From positions 1-53,232 of the forward strand of contig NZ_JAFCKQ010000057.1 in the NCBI RefSeq assembly GCF_018130215.1: a stretch of DNA of 53,232 nt. The letters run 5' to 3'. The DNA is from Bradyrhizobium jicamae (lineage in GTDB: Bacteria; Pseudomonadota; Alphaproteobacteria; Rhizobiales; Xanthobacteraceae). Below, piece by piece: positions 31,780-40,353 of the stretch. The first letter of the stretch is position 1, and each line of letters begins with the position of its first letter. Position numbers and translations under genes: made by a program. The notes beneath the pieces were generated by a model. That model was not told the DNA's origin and searched no databases. It worked only from the letters and a program-made list of their open reading frames with translations.

Positions 31780-33375
31780 ATGTATGCCTTCAAGCGTGCC
31801 CCCACGTCGCCGCGCGGCGATCGATCCGCGCCTCCCTCGGACGAACTGCGCCTTGCCGTGACCTTCAAGCGTCCCGGCGGCCATGACGGACCGACCAAAT
31901 TCGCGCCGCCGCTGTCGCTGTCGACCGTCGGTGAATTCAAGCCCGATCCGATTGCCGTCGACGAGGCCCTGTATCATCTCGGCCGCCTCGGCTTCCGCCT
32001 GACCCGGCGCGGAAGTTACACCGCGTCGATGCGCTGCGACCGCGCGCTGTTCGAGCAGACCTTCAGCACCCAATTGTCGGCGGTGCGGCTCGACCCGACC
32101 ATCGATTATGCTTTCCCCTCGCTCTATTTCCCCGCGCAGGGCGCGCCATGGTCGATGCCGCCGGAGCTTGGCCGCCTGATCGACGACGCCTATATCCAGT
32201 GGCCGCATATCTATATGGGTCGCAGGGCCAAAGCGCGCGGCGCGCGCCCGGCAAAGATGGCGGCAACGCCGCGCAGCACCGCGCGGCGCGCCGCGACGTT
32301 GGCCGGCACTGCTGCGTCGCGCCGACCGTCGCTGAAGCCGCCGGAAGTCAATTATTTTCATCTCTCGATACCCGACGGCGTCACACGGTTGTTGAACGTC
32401 GACAAGGTGCACAAGGCCGGCACCACCGGAAAGGGCGTCCGCGTCGTCATGGTGGATACCGGCTTCATGCACAGCCATCCTTATTTCGTCAGCAAGGGCT
32501 ACACCACATCGGTCGATCTGGCGCCGCACGCCGCCAACGACGCCACCGACGTCAACGGCCACGGCACCGGCGAGTCCGCCAACCTGCTTGCGGTCGCACC
32601 AGGCATCACATTCGTCGGCATCAAGGTCGACAATGACGGCAATCCGAACGGGGGCGCATCCATGCTGGAGGGATTCCAGCAGGCGCTGCTGCACGATCCG
32701 CAGATCATCTCGCTCAGCATGGGATTTGATCTGCGCAATCCCGACGGCACGCAGATGAGCGAACTGCCGAACAACATGGCGGCGCTGGAGGCCGAGATCC
32801 AGGCCGCGATCGCGCGCGGCATCATCGTGGTGTTCTCGGCCGGCAACGGCCACTTCTCGTTCCCCGGCATGATGCCCAACGTGATCTCGGCCGGCGGCGT
32901 GTTCGTCGACGAGACCGGCGTCATGCAGGCGTCGGACTATGCGAGCGCGTTCCAGAGCAAGATCTATCCCGGACGTGCGGTGCCGGATTTCAGCGGGCTG
33001 GTCGGCATGCTGCCGATCGCCAGTTATATCGAGTTGCCGGTGCCGCCAGGTTCGGCGATCGACCGCGAGCAGGCTGCGCCCGACGAGGGGCCCGGTGACG
33101 GCACCGCGCCGGACGACGGATGGGCCGTGTTCAGCGGCACGTCCGCGGCGGCACCACAGCTCGCCGGGATATGCGCGCTGCTGCTGGAGAAGAACCCCGG
33201 GCTGTCGCCATCCGACGCCAAGGCAATCCTGCGCCGCACGGCGCGCAGCGTGATCAGGGGCGCGGCCAATCCGACCAGCAGCGACGACAATGTCGGCGAG
33301 CCCGCTTCGACCACCGACACCGGCGCGGCCGGCGCCGGGCTGATCGACGCGTTTGCGGCGTTCCAGCAGCTCTGA
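31780..33375 (+). CDS. S8-family (subtilisin-like) serine protease with N-terminal prodomain-like region
   Basis: 531 residues. The catalytic triad is Asp226 (VVMVDTGFMH), His261 (DVNGHGTGESANLL) and Ser455 (FSGTSAAAPQLAGICALL); the oxyanion Asn lies in VVFSAGNGHFSF. About 190 residues precede the protease domain, including a segment (ALYHLGRLGFRLTRRGSYTA) like a protease propeptide, then an Ala/Arg-rich linker. No signal peptide is seen, so cytoplasmic activity or export by another route is open. An insertion of about 70 residues before the catalytic Ser is acidic (DEGPGDGTAPDDG). It follows the broken prodomain-like frame by 58 bp. Confidence 0.88.
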   Translation: MYAFKRAPTSPRGDRSAPPSDELRLAVTFKRPGGHDGPTKFAPPLSLSTVGEFKPDPIAVDEALYHLGRLGFRLTRRGSYTASMRCDRALFEQTFSTQLSAVRLDPTIDYAFPSLYFPAQGAPWSMPPELGRLIDDAYIQWPHIYMGRRAKARGARPAKMAATPRSTARRAATLAGTAASRRPSLKPPEVNYFHLSIPDGVTRLLNVDKVHKAGTTGKGVRVVMVDTGFMHSHPYFVSKGYTTSVDLAPHAANDATDVNGHGTGESANLLAVAPGITFVGIKVDNDGNPNGGASMLEGFQQALLHDPQIISLSMGFDLRNPDGTQMSELPNNMAALEAEIQAAIARGIIVVFSAGNGHFSFPGMMPNVISAGGVFVDETGVMQASDYASAFQSKIYPGRAVPDFSGLVGMLPIASYIELPVPPGSAIDREQAAPDEGPGDGTAPDDGWAVFSGTSAAAPQLAGICALLLEKNPGLSPSDAKAILRRTARSVIRGAANPTSSDDNVGEPASTTDTGAAGAGLIDAFAAFQQL

Positions 33376-33385
33376 GACTGCCGCG

Positions 33386-34684
33386 CTACGCCAGCGCCAG
33401 CCGCTGCCGTGCGCGCATCAGGAGCAGCAATATGATGGTGACGTTGAGCAGGTTCCAGGCGAGCCCGTTGGCGAACGCGGCGGCATAGGAGCCGGTGGCG
33501 TCGAAGATCACGCCGGAGATCCAGCCGCCGAACGACATGCCGAACACCGAGGCGAAGATCACGATGCCGATGCGGGTCGCGGCTTCCTTGGCCGGCATCG
33601 CCTCGCGCACGATGATCGCATAGCTCGGGACGATACCGCCCTGAAACAGGCCGAACATCGCCGAGATCAGATAGAGCGAGGTCAGGCTGTCGAAGAACAG
33701 ATAGAACAGCAGAGCGGTGCCCTGCGCGACCGAGCCGATCAGCAGCGTGCGGATACCGCCGATCTTGTCGGCGAGGAAACCCGAGCCGATCCTGCTGATG
33801 ATGCCGAAACCGAGCATCAGCGACAGCATCTCGGCGCCGCGCGCCACGCCGTAGCCGAGATCGCCGCAATAGGCGACGATGTGAACCTGCGGCATCGACA
33901 TCGCCACACAGCACGAGATCGAGGCCAGCGACAGGATCGCGGTCAGGGCATTGGTGGAGAGCTTGAGGTCCATTCTCGGCGGGGCTGCGTTGAGATGGCT
34001 GCGCGTGACGGCCGCGCCCATCAGCAGGCGCAACACCGCGAGCGCGAGCGCCATGGCGATCGCGGTGAAGATGCCGATCGCGATATGGGTCGCCCGCCAG
34101 CCGAAGCCCTCGATGGCAAAATTGACGGCCGGCGGCCACAGCGTGCCGCCGACATAGTTGCCGCTCGCGGCGATCGCCACCGCAAGCCCGCGATAGCGCT
34201 CGAACCAGTGCGAAGCCTCTGCCATCAGCGGACCAAAGGTAGCAGCCGACGACAGGCCGATCGCGAAATGCAGCAGGATGAAGGCCCAGATCGACGGCGC
34301 ATAGCCGACGCCGATATAGCCGAGGCCGAGGATACCGATCCCGGCGCCGATCGCGGTGACGATGCCATAGCGGTCGCTGATCTTGCCGGTCACCACCTGG
34401 CCGAGGCCGAAGCCGAGCATCACCATGGTGAAGGCGAGCGACGCCGTTCCGCGCGTTGCGGCGAAATCGGACTGCACCACCGGCAGCGCCACCACGACGG
34501 ACCACATGCCGACGCTGCCGAGCGAGCCGATGACTACGGCGACGGCAAGCCGCAGCCATGCCCGGCGCGAGTCGGGAATAAACCGGTCGGATTCGAAGGA
34601 GAATTGAGAAGGAATTTCCACCACGCGCGCAACTTCGTCGGCAATTGCCTGAAGGTCAAGCCACAATGCCGAGAGATTAGGCAT
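33386..34684 (-). CDS. MFS transporter
   Basis: 432 residues with about 12 membrane segments. A 35-residue cytoplasmic leader precedes RRAWLRLAVAVVIGSLGSVG. The MFS loop 2-3 motif is present as GKISDRYGIVTAIGAGIGIL, and the matching loop 8-9 copy as GSGFLADKIGGIRTLLIGSV. The sequence style suggests the oxalate/formate or monocarboxylate antiporter branch, but the substrate is not readable. It converges on the subtilase gene with 10 bp between their stops and lies 50 bp downstream of a small exported protein gene. Confidence 0.88.
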   Translation of the reverse strand: MPNLSALWLDLQAIADEVARVVEIPSQFSFESDRFIPDSRRAWLRLAVAVVIGSLGSVGMWSVVVALPVVQSDFAATRGTASLAFTMVMLGFGLGQVVTGKISDRYGIVTAIGAGIGILGLGYIGVGYAPSIWAFILLHFAIGLSSAATFGPLMAEASHWFERYRGLAVAIAASGNYVGGTLWPPAVNFAIEGFGWRATHIAIGIFTAIAMALALAVLRLLMGAAVTRSHLNAAPPRMDLKLSTNALTAILSLASISCCVAMSMPQVHIVAYCGDLGYGVARGAEMLSLMLGFGIISRIGSGFLADKIGGIRTLLIGSVAQGTALLFYLFFDSLTSLYLISAMFGLFQGGIVPSYAIIVREAMPAKEAATRIGIVIFASVFGMSFGGWISGVIFDATGSYAAAFANGLAWNLLNVTIILLLLMRARQRLALA

Positions 34685-34734
34685 GCAAGAGCGACGGGGC
34701 GCGCACCCCCGAGAGACATCAGCTGCGCGCCGGA

Positions 34735-35175
34735 TCAATTGCCGAAATTCGGGTCCTGTGCCTGGAACGGGCCGCACTTGGCATGCTGGGCGAACCGGTG
34801 ATCGAATTCGACCGTGCCCCCGCCGACCGGAATGCGTGTCGGCGGCAGGCCGCGCGTGTACTGGTTGACGGTGATGAACTTCTTGTCCGCGCTCATCGTC
34901 ACGCGCACCGGCTCGAGCCCCTTGCCCTTGTTGATGCTGCTCAGATCCAGCGTGTAGTAGCCACCGACCGTTTGGCCGGCACTCATGCCGTGATCCGAGA
35001 ACACGACCGGTTGCGGCAGATAGACCTCGATCGGGAGGCCCTCGGCGCTGCAAGTCATCATGCGGATCAGCCAGCCGCTGTCGTCCGGGAGCGATGCGGC
35101 CGAAGCCGGCACCGACAAGATCGCAGCCACCGCGGCAAGGCCGACGGCCGCTGCACGCATTCTCCGGTTCGGCAT
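34735..35175 (-). CDS. Exported protein of unknown function
   Basis: 146 residues. CAGGAG precedes the ATG at 35173-35175, and the protein starts with a signal peptide (RRMRAAAVGLAAVAAILSVP, cleavage near ASAAS). The mature part (SGWLIRMMTCSAEGLPIEVY, GGYYTLDLSSINKGKGLEPV) contains two cysteines that could pair and is predicted mostly beta. I do not recognise a family. It lies 50 bp upstream of the MFS gene on the same strand and may be cotranscribed. Confidence 0.7.
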   Translation of the reverse strand: MPNRRMRAAAVGLAAVAAILSVPASAASLPDDSGWLIRMMTCSAEGLPIEVYLPQPVVFSDHGMSAGQTVGGYYTLDLSSINKGKGLEPVRVTMSADKKFITVNQYTRGLPPTRIPVGGGTVEFDHRFAQHAKCGPFQAQDPNFGN

Positions 35176-35438
35176 TGGATACTCCTGACACCATAGCAAT
35201 GCTGGTTTGGTCGACAGCGGCGTCCGGAAGTTCAATCCCCGCATCGCGGCCCGCGGCCGGTCCGGGAATATCGTGCATCGGACCGCAATCATCGTGATGA
35301 GAAAGTTTGAAACAATGCGAGCCCGTTCACATTGCCGGCCCGCAAATGCGGACTATCATTTCGTCGGGATGGCGGCGTGTGGGCCGCGGTCACACGCCCG
35401 TCGACAAATTGAGCCCGCGAGATCGTCGGAGGGTCATC

Positions 35439-35648
35439 ATGCATTCGTCGTCAGCGGAATGGCTACCCGTTTCCATCGCACCGTCAGACCGTGACCTCGA
35501 GGTCTGCGTCCTCGACTTTGATGGAATTGTCCATGCGCTTGTCTTCCCCTGTCACCGGCAGGGCGCCGAATGGGTCGACGATTCGAACCGGACGCACGCC
35601 GACATCCAGCCGACTCATTGGCGCAAATGGGACGGGTTCAACAGCTAG
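35439..35648 (+). CDS. Small conserved-looking protein (69 residues)
   Basis: GGAGGG sits seven bases before the ATG at 35439. The protein reads EWLPVSIAPSDRDLEVCVLD, FDGIVHALVFPCHRQGAEWV and ends PTHWRKWDGFNS. It is soluble, with no signal peptide. I recall similar short proteins in many Bradyrhizobium genomes without an assigned function. The strong ribosome site and protein-like composition support a real gene. It ends 70 bp before the antiporter stop on the opposite strand. Confidence 0.7.
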   Translation: MHSSSAEWLPVSIAPSDRDLEVCVLDFDGIVHALVFPCHRQGAEWVDDSNRTHADIQPTHWRKWDGFNS

Positions 35649-35718
35649 GCGTGCCGCGCACCCGCTTGCTCCTGGGTCGCCTTGCCGGCAGGGGCAGGGT
35701 GCGACCTTACCGACGCCC

Positions 35719-36927
35719 TTACTCGGCCTCCCCTAACGTGGCTTCGATGCCCGGCGTCGCGGCCAGCCTTGATTGGAGATCGGGAAGCAGATGGTGCGGG
35801 AGGTAATACGCGTTGGCGATGATCGTCGGAATCACCGCGCTTCCGATCACGGCCGCCACCAGCGCCGAATACTGCTCCTGGGTGATGATGCCATGCGACA
35901 GGCCATAGAGTGACGAAATGGTCCCGAACGTCAGCCCGGTCGACATCAGAAGCGTTGTGTACATGGCTTCCTTGCGCGGGGAGCCGAACAGCCTCGTGAC
36001 CGGAAGCACGCCGGCGACCTTGGCAGCCATCTTGAGCAGCAGGAAGAAGGCAAATGATGCAGGCGCCGCGACCAGCGCCGGAAGCGAGACGAACGATCCC
36101 GCACGTATGAAGTAGAACGGCGTCAGCAGCCCGAAGGTCAGCGTGCGCAACCGCCTCACCAGCGCATGATCCTTGCCCACGGTGCCCGCCAGCACCATTC
36201 CGATCAAATAGGCGGGGAGCACCGCCTCGCTGTCGGCCCAGGTCGCAAGCGCCCCCATTCCAAGCAGGCAGAGCAGCAGAAACTTGGTCTCCAGCTCGGA
36301 AGGACGATTTCCATAACGGCGGAAGAACCGGGGCGTCAGCCAGGGCAGAATGATGAAGACCACCGCGCCTACCCCGAGAAAAACCAGGGTCTTGAAAGTG
36401 AAGGGGGCGAAGATCAAGCCGAGCGCGACCACCGTGCCGAGATCGGTGACAAAGCAGGCCGCAAGCACGGTCTTGCCGTAGTCCGTGACGTTGAAGCCAA
36501 ATTCGATCATGACCGCATAAACGACGGCTACCGAGGTTGTCGACATCGCGACTCCGGCGAGCCAGCTCGGCATCACATCCCATCCGAGCAGGTAGTGCGC
36601 GCCGGCCGCGCAAACCAGGAAAGGAAGCAGGAAACTCGCGAGGCCAATCGTGGCCGCCTCCTTCCATTTCAGCTTGAACACCGCCGGATCGAGTTCGGCG
36701 CCGGCGAGAAACGTCAGGACGATCGCGCCAATGCCGGAGAGAAACCTGATCCACGACTCGTCGGTGCCGAGCATCGACGGACCGATCAGCGCGCCGATCA
36801 AGAGCTGCGCGATGGTGCCCACCACGATCTCCGAAAGCGCGGTCGAGATCCGCAGCCAGATCGACAACAGGCTGGCGGCGAGCGCCAGGCCGAGCCACAG
36901 CGCGGCGAGTCCCCAGACACCGGTCAT
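35719..36927 (-). CDS. CPA2-family cation:proton antiporter under a fluoride riboswitch
   Basis: 402 residues, about 12 membrane segments. The ATG at 36925-36927 follows GGAGG. Conserved features: SEIVVGTIAQLLIGALIGPS, GAIVLTFLAGAELDPAVFKL, AGVAMSTTSVAVVYAVMIEF and the loop-containing TPFYFIRAGSFVSLPAL, as in KefB/NhaS-type exchangers. The C-terminal TrkA domain of KefB is absent. The leader carries a fluoride riboswitch, so the transporter is probably involved in fluoride or halide stress; CPA-type antiporters are known among fluoride-riboswitch-controlled genes. Its start overlaps the stop of a 37-codon leader ORF (ATGA), suggesting translational coupling. Confidence 0.88.
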   Translation of the reverse strand: MTGVWGLAALWLGLALAASLLSIWLRISTALSEIVVGTIAQLLIGALIGPSMLGTDESWIRFLSGIGAIVLTFLAGAELDPAVFKLKWKEAATIGLASFLLPFLVCAAGAHYLLGWDVMPSWLAGVAMSTTSVAVVYAVMIEFGFNVTDYGKTVLAACFVTDLGTVVALGLIFAPFTFKTLVFLGVGAVVFIILPWLTPRFFRRYGNRPSELETKFLLLCLLGMGALATWADSEAVLPAYLIGMVLAGTVGKDHALVRRLRTLTFGLLTPFYFIRAGSFVSLPALVAAPASFAFFLLLKMAAKVAGVLPVTRLFGSPRKEAMYTTLLMSTGLTFGTISSLYGLSHGIITQEQYSALVAAVIGSAVIPTIIANAYYLPHHLLPDLQSRLAATPGIEATLGEAE

Positions 36928-37037
36928 GGCAGCCTCCAACCGACAATGGCTGAATACCTGACCATTCGGCCGACGGCCGAAGCACACTGGGCGGCATGAA
37001 GCGGGGCACAACAAGGGACAGCCGGCTGGAACATCAT
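36924..37037 (-). CDS. 37-residue leader ORF upstream of the antiporter
   Basis: Minus-strand ATG at 37035-37037 (a second in-frame ATG follows directly) has AGGAGGA four bases upstream, the strongest ribosome site in this leader. The product begins MMFQPAVPCCAPLHAAQCAS and ends VGWRLP; it has no obvious domain. Its TGA (36924-36926) overlaps the antiporter ATG as ATGA. The Shine-Dalgarno is complementary to the 3' strand of the fluoride aptamer, so fluoride should control this ORF and, through coupling, the antiporter. Confidence 0.6.
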   Translation of the reverse strand: MMFQPAVPCCAPLHAAQCASAVGRMVRYSAIVGWRLP

Positions 37038-37042
37038 CAATC

Positions 37043-37071
37043 CTCCTGCTCGCGTTGCAGCGTGGCAGGAG
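37043..37071 (-). promoter_or_regulatory. Shine-Dalgarno-masking hairpin (riboswitch expression platform)
   Basis: In the minus-strand RNA CUCCUGC (from 37071 to 37065, the 3' end of the aptamer) pairs perfectly with GCAGGAG (37049-37043), which contains the Shine-Dalgarno of the leader ORF. The same CUCC bases form P1 of the fluoride aptamer with GGAG. The two pairings exclude each other, giving an ON switch when fluoride is bound. Confidence 0.6.
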
Positions 37072-37110
37072 TCATCAGCCGGTCCGGCGGTTTTGGGGGA
37101 CTCCATCCCC
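37064..37110 (-). promoter_or_regulatory. Fluoride riboswitch (crcB motif)
   Basis: Read on the minus strand from 37110: GGGGATGGAGTCCCCC, then AAAACCGCCGG, A, CCGGCTGATGACTCCTGCC. This keeps the crcB consensus order GGnGAUGGnGUnCnCC, AAACCGC and CUGAUGACUCCU. P1 is GGAGT/ACTCC, P2 GCCGG/CCGGC and the pseudoknot GGGG/CCCC. The usual CUAC end is CUGC here. It lies 137 bases before the antiporter start. Confidence 0.9.
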
Positions 37111-37277
37111 GTTCCGCGATAGTAGGCGCGACCGGGGTGAATGCAAGAGGAGCCTGCACCTCCACGGCGCCTGCAGCGTCGCGGAACGCAACTGCCGATG
37201 CACCTTCAAATCTCGCAATTGCTTTTGAAACGGACTATGCTCGCGCCGTGGGTTTCGAGGAGAGCCGGAGGCTCGTC

Positions 37278-37574
37278 ATGGAATCACACGTGATCCCCTT
37301 CGAAAATCGCTGGACCAACGGCAAGCATGCCTGGGAATGGCATTGTGAGCTCGAGCGGCTGGGCGTGTCGACGGTCAGAACGATGTATTGCGAGCACGAA
37401 ACCCATCACGGCAAGGAACCTGCCGTGATCTTCGACATTCCGGCGGGCTTTGTTCGCGACTGGCTGGCCTTCCACGACCGACGCGCCGCACGTCAGCAGT
37501 TTCTGTGGCGTGCGAGCGTCATCGGGCTCGGCATCGTCGCCGCCTCGGGCACGGTGCTCGGCGCCCTGAAGTAG
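37278..37574 (+). CDS. Small protein with a C-terminal membrane segment
   Basis: 98 residues. GGAGG stands seven bases before the ATG at 37278. Residues 1-70 are soluble (MESHVIPFENRWTNGKHAWE; EPAVIFDIPAGFVRDWLAFH) with several Trp/His, and residues 76-96 form one hydrophobic helix (ASVIGLGIVAASGTVLGAL). A tail-anchored inner-membrane protein is the simplest reading. No family recognised. It is followed by a repeat hairpin before flhA. Confidence 0.65.
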   Translation: MESHVIPFENRWTNGKHAWEWHCELERLGVSTVRTMYCEHETHHGKEPAVIFDIPAGFVRDWLAFHDRRAARQQFLWRASVIGLGIVAASGTVLGALK

Positions 37575-37593
37575 GACCGCCACGGCGGCCCGG

Positions 37594-37624
37594 AGCTTCG
37601 TTCCGATGGAATCGGAACGGAGCT
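37594..37624. repeat. Interspersed palindrome between small gene and flhA
   Basis: AGCTTCGTTCCGAT (37594-37607) pairs with ATCGGAACGGAGCT (37611-37624) over 14 bp with one T/G, loop GGA. The following TTGACGCGTTTTCTTCACGC to about 37650 continues a pattern that I recognise as an intergenic repeat of Bradyrhizobium, here partly decayed. It could terminate the small gene. Confidence 0.55.
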
Positions 37625-37904
37625 GTCTTGACGCGTTTTCTTCACGCGGAAAGCGCTCTCACGCAGGCTGGTCCGAGCCCGTGACAGACGCGGAATGACC
37701 CGGTCCAGGCCCCCTTATTAACGCTTTGCTAACCATACACCGGGCAAAAATTGCCGAGTGAAGTCGAGTGTCGTCGATCGCGTATAACGGGCGGAGACCC
37801 CCGTGGACGCCAGTGCGGTGCCTCACTTTCGGAACGGCGGCCCTGCGGCCGTTGCGCAGACGTTTGGCGGCCGCGGCCGCCATTCGCGAGGGGACGCGGC
37901 TACC

Positions 37905-40034
37905 ATGGTCGACATCACGGCGGGTCAGGGCACGGCGGGCAAAGGCGGACTGCCGAGCCTGAGCGAAATTGGCGACATCCTGAAGCGCGGCGATCTTATG
38001 CTCGCGGTCGGCGTCATGACCATCCTGGTGGTCCTGATCCTGCCGCTGCCCTCGATCGTGCTCGACCTGTTCCTGGCGGTCTCGATCACGATCTCGATCC
38101 TGATCCTGATGACCTCGCTGTTCATCCAGGCGCCGCTGGAGTTCTCGTCGTTCCCGACCATCCTGCTGATCTCGACCATGATGCGGCTGTCGCTGAACAT
38201 GGCCTCGACCCGGCTGATCCTGAGCCACGGCCATGAGGGCACGGCGGCTGCCGGCCACGTCATCGAGGCGTTCGGCAACTTCGTGATGGGCGGCAATTTC
38301 GTGATCGGCATCATCGTGTTCGCGATCCTCGTGATCGTGAACTTCGTCGTCATCACCAAGGGTTCGGGCCGCATCGCCGAAGTCGCGGCACGCTTCCAGT
38401 TGGACTCGATGCCGGGCAAGCAGATGGCGATCGACGCCGACCTGAACGCCGGCCTGATCGACGAGAAGGCCGCAAAGGAGCGCCGCAAGGCGCTGGAGGA
38501 CGAAAGCGGCTTCTTCGGTGCGATGGACGGTGCCTCGAAATTCGTCCGCGGCGATGCCATCGCAGGCCTTCTGATCGTCGCCATCAACATCGTCGGCGGC
38601 ATCATCATCGGCGTCGCGCAGCAGGGGCTCGGGTTCGCCGAGGCCGCGCACTCCTACACCGTACTGACCGTCGGCGACGGCCTCGTCACCCAGGTGCCCG
38701 CCCTGATCGTCTCGACCGCGGCCGGCCTGCTGGTCTCCAAGGCAGGCATCACCGGCGCCGCCGACAAGGCCTTGATGCGGCAGTTCTCCGGCTACCCGCA
38801 GGCCCTCGGGATGTCGGCCGGCGTCATGCTGGTGCTTTCGCTGCTGCCGGGCATTCCGATGCTGCCGTTCATGCTGCTCGGCGCCGGCGCAGGTGCACTG
38901 GCCTGGGCCGCCCGCAAGCACAAGCGAGCGGCGAAGGCTGCCGAAGCCGCCGCGGCTGCGGCTCCGTCGGCCGCCGCAGCCGCAGCCGCAGCCGCGGAGG
39001 AGCCGATCTCCAGCGCGCTGAAGATCGACGACCTCAAGATCGAGCTCGGCTACGCGCTGCTGCCGCTGGTCAACGGCCCCGACGGCACCGATCGGCTCAC
39101 CGAGCAGATCAAGGCGCTGCGCCGCTCGCTCGCGGTCGAGATGGGATTCGTGATGCCGGCGGTGCGCATCCTCGACAATGTGCAGCTCGAGGCCAACAGC
39201 TACGTCATCAAGATCAAGGAGGTCGACGCCGGCACCGGCAAGATCTGGCCGAGCCAGTTCATGGTCATGGACCCGGCCGGCAACCAGGTCCAGGTGCCCG
39301 GCATCCACACCATCGAGCCGACCTTCGGCCTGCCGGCGACATGGGTCGATGCCGGCCTGAAGGAAGAGGCGGCGCTGAAGGGCTACACCGTGGTCGACGC
39401 CGCTACCGTGCTGTCGACGCATCTGACCGAGCTGCTCAAGACCAACATGTCGGACCTGCTGTCCTACGGCGAGGTGCAGAAGTTGCTCAAGGACCTGCCG
39501 AAGGAGCAGGCCGAGCTGATCAAGGACATCGTGCCGAGCCAGGTCACGGTATCGGGCATCCAGCGTGTATTGCAGCTGTTGCTCGCCGAGCGCATCTCGA
39601 TCCGCGACCTCTCGACCATCCTCGAAGGTATCGCCGACGCGCTGGCGTTCTCGCGCAACCCGGCGACGATGGTCGAGCACGTCCGCGCCAGGCTGGCGCG
39701 GCAGGTCTGCGCCCAGAACACGTCGCCGAACGGCTACCTGCCGCTGATCGCACTGTCGGCGCGCTGGGAGCAGGCCTTCGCCGAGTCGATCATCGGCCAG
39801 GGCGACGACCGCAGCCTCGCGATGCAGCCCTCCAAGCTGTCGGAGTTCATGACCGCCGTGCGCAACGCGTTCGAGCAGGCGGCGCGCGAAGGCGAGGCCC
39901 CGGTGCTGGTGACGTCGGCGGCTATCCGCCCCTTCGTCCGCTCGCTGGTCGAGCGATTCCGCTCGCAGACCACGGTGCTGTCGCAGGCCGAAATCCATCC
40001 CCGCGCCCGGCTGAAGACCGTCGGAAGCGTCTGA
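37905..40034 (+). CDS. flhA: Flagellar biosynthesis protein FlhA
   Basis: 709 residues. Start at the ATG 37905 with GAGGGGA upstream; an in-frame GTG at 37803 would add 34 atypical residues. The N-terminal half has eight membrane helices with the signature MMRLSLNMASTRLILSHGHE and NFVVITKGSGRIAEVAARF (FHIPEP region). A poly-Ala linker of about 28 residues (AEAAAAAAPSAAAAAAAAAE) joins the cytoplasmic export-gate domain. FlhA receives chaperone-bound flagellar substrates in the type III export apparatus. It stands alone here, with fliJ-fliI some 2.3 kb further on. Confidence 0.96.
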   Translation: MVDITAGQGTAGKGGLPSLSEIGDILKRGDLMLAVGVMTILVVLILPLPSIVLDLFLAVSITISILILMTSLFIQAPLEFSSFPTILLISTMMRLSLNMASTRLILSHGHEGTAAAGHVIEAFGNFVMGGNFVIGIIVFAILVIVNFVVITKGSGRIAEVAARFQLDSMPGKQMAIDADLNAGLIDEKAAKERRKALEDESGFFGAMDGASKFVRGDAIAGLLIVAINIVGGIIIGVAQQGLGFAEAAHSYTVLTVGDGLVTQVPALIVSTAAGLLVSKAGITGAADKALMRQFSGYPQALGMSAGVMLVLSLLPGIPMLPFMLLGAGAGALAWAARKHKRAAKAAEAAAAAAPSAAAAAAAAAEEPISSALKIDDLKIELGYALLPLVNGPDGTDRLTEQIKALRRSLAVEMGFVMPAVRILDNVQLEANSYVIKIKEVDAGTGKIWPSQFMVMDPAGNQVQVPGIHTIEPTFGLPATWVDAGLKEEAALKGYTVVDAATVLSTHLTELLKTNMSDLLSYGEVQKLLKDLPKEQAELIKDIVPSQVTVSGIQRVLQLLLAERISIRDLSTILEGIADALAFSRNPATMVEHVRARLARQVCAQNTSPNGYLPLIALSARWEQAFAESIIGQGDDRSLAMQPSKLSEFMTAVRNAFEQAAREGEAPVLVTSAAIRPFVRSLVERFRSQTTVLSQAEIHPRARLKTVGSV

Positions 40035-40353
40035 CGAGGCACGCAAATCAGCTCCGTCGCAACCTTGCTTTTGCGTCACAGGCAACTGATTTGTGCGGGA
40101 CAGGCCGAAGCGGACCTATTTGCAGCGCAGCAACGGCCCGGCAAACAAGGTTCTGATATTACAAGGTATTAATCTCGCTCCTGCGTTCCAAACGGCTTTT
40201 TGATCGCGGCGGATCACGTCTGATCACTGCCTTGTGATCGTCTCTTGGGAACGGAATCAACGAATCCCACGTTAGCGGGGCACGAGACATTGAACCCGGC
40301 GGCGGACCGGTTCGACGAATTGATTGAGAGCAGGAAGGCGGCAGGAGACTTCC
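40035..40353. other. Gap downstream of flhA containing an EcfG promoter
   Basis: 319 bp without a gene. The first 210 bp hold no clear motif apart from a short A/T-rich patch near 40155-40205. The promoter at 40248-40273 and the 80-base leader of the small gene fill the right part. Confidence 0.5.
40248..40273 (+). promoter_or_regulatory. EcfG-type (general stress) promoter
   Basis: GGAAC (40248-40252), 17 bases, CGTT (40270-40273) matches the EcfG/PhyR general-stress promoter exactly. The predicted transcript starts near 40281 and reaches the small gene at 40354 after about 70 bases. Confidence 0.75.

Noticed and set aside
36928..37277. Mn-type (yybP-ykoY) riboswitch considered for the antiporter leader
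   Set aside because: The conserved strings and pairings fit the fluoride motif, including the pseudoknot; the yybP-ykoY loops are absent.
37905..40034. CRISPR-like or tandem DNA repeat in the poly-Ala linker of flhA
   Set aside because: GCC/GCG/GCT codons for alanine produce the appearance; there is no regular unit or spacer.
37659..40085. 808-codon minus-strand open frame opposite flhA
   Set aside because: Shadow frame of flhA; long open antisense frames are expected at this GC content.
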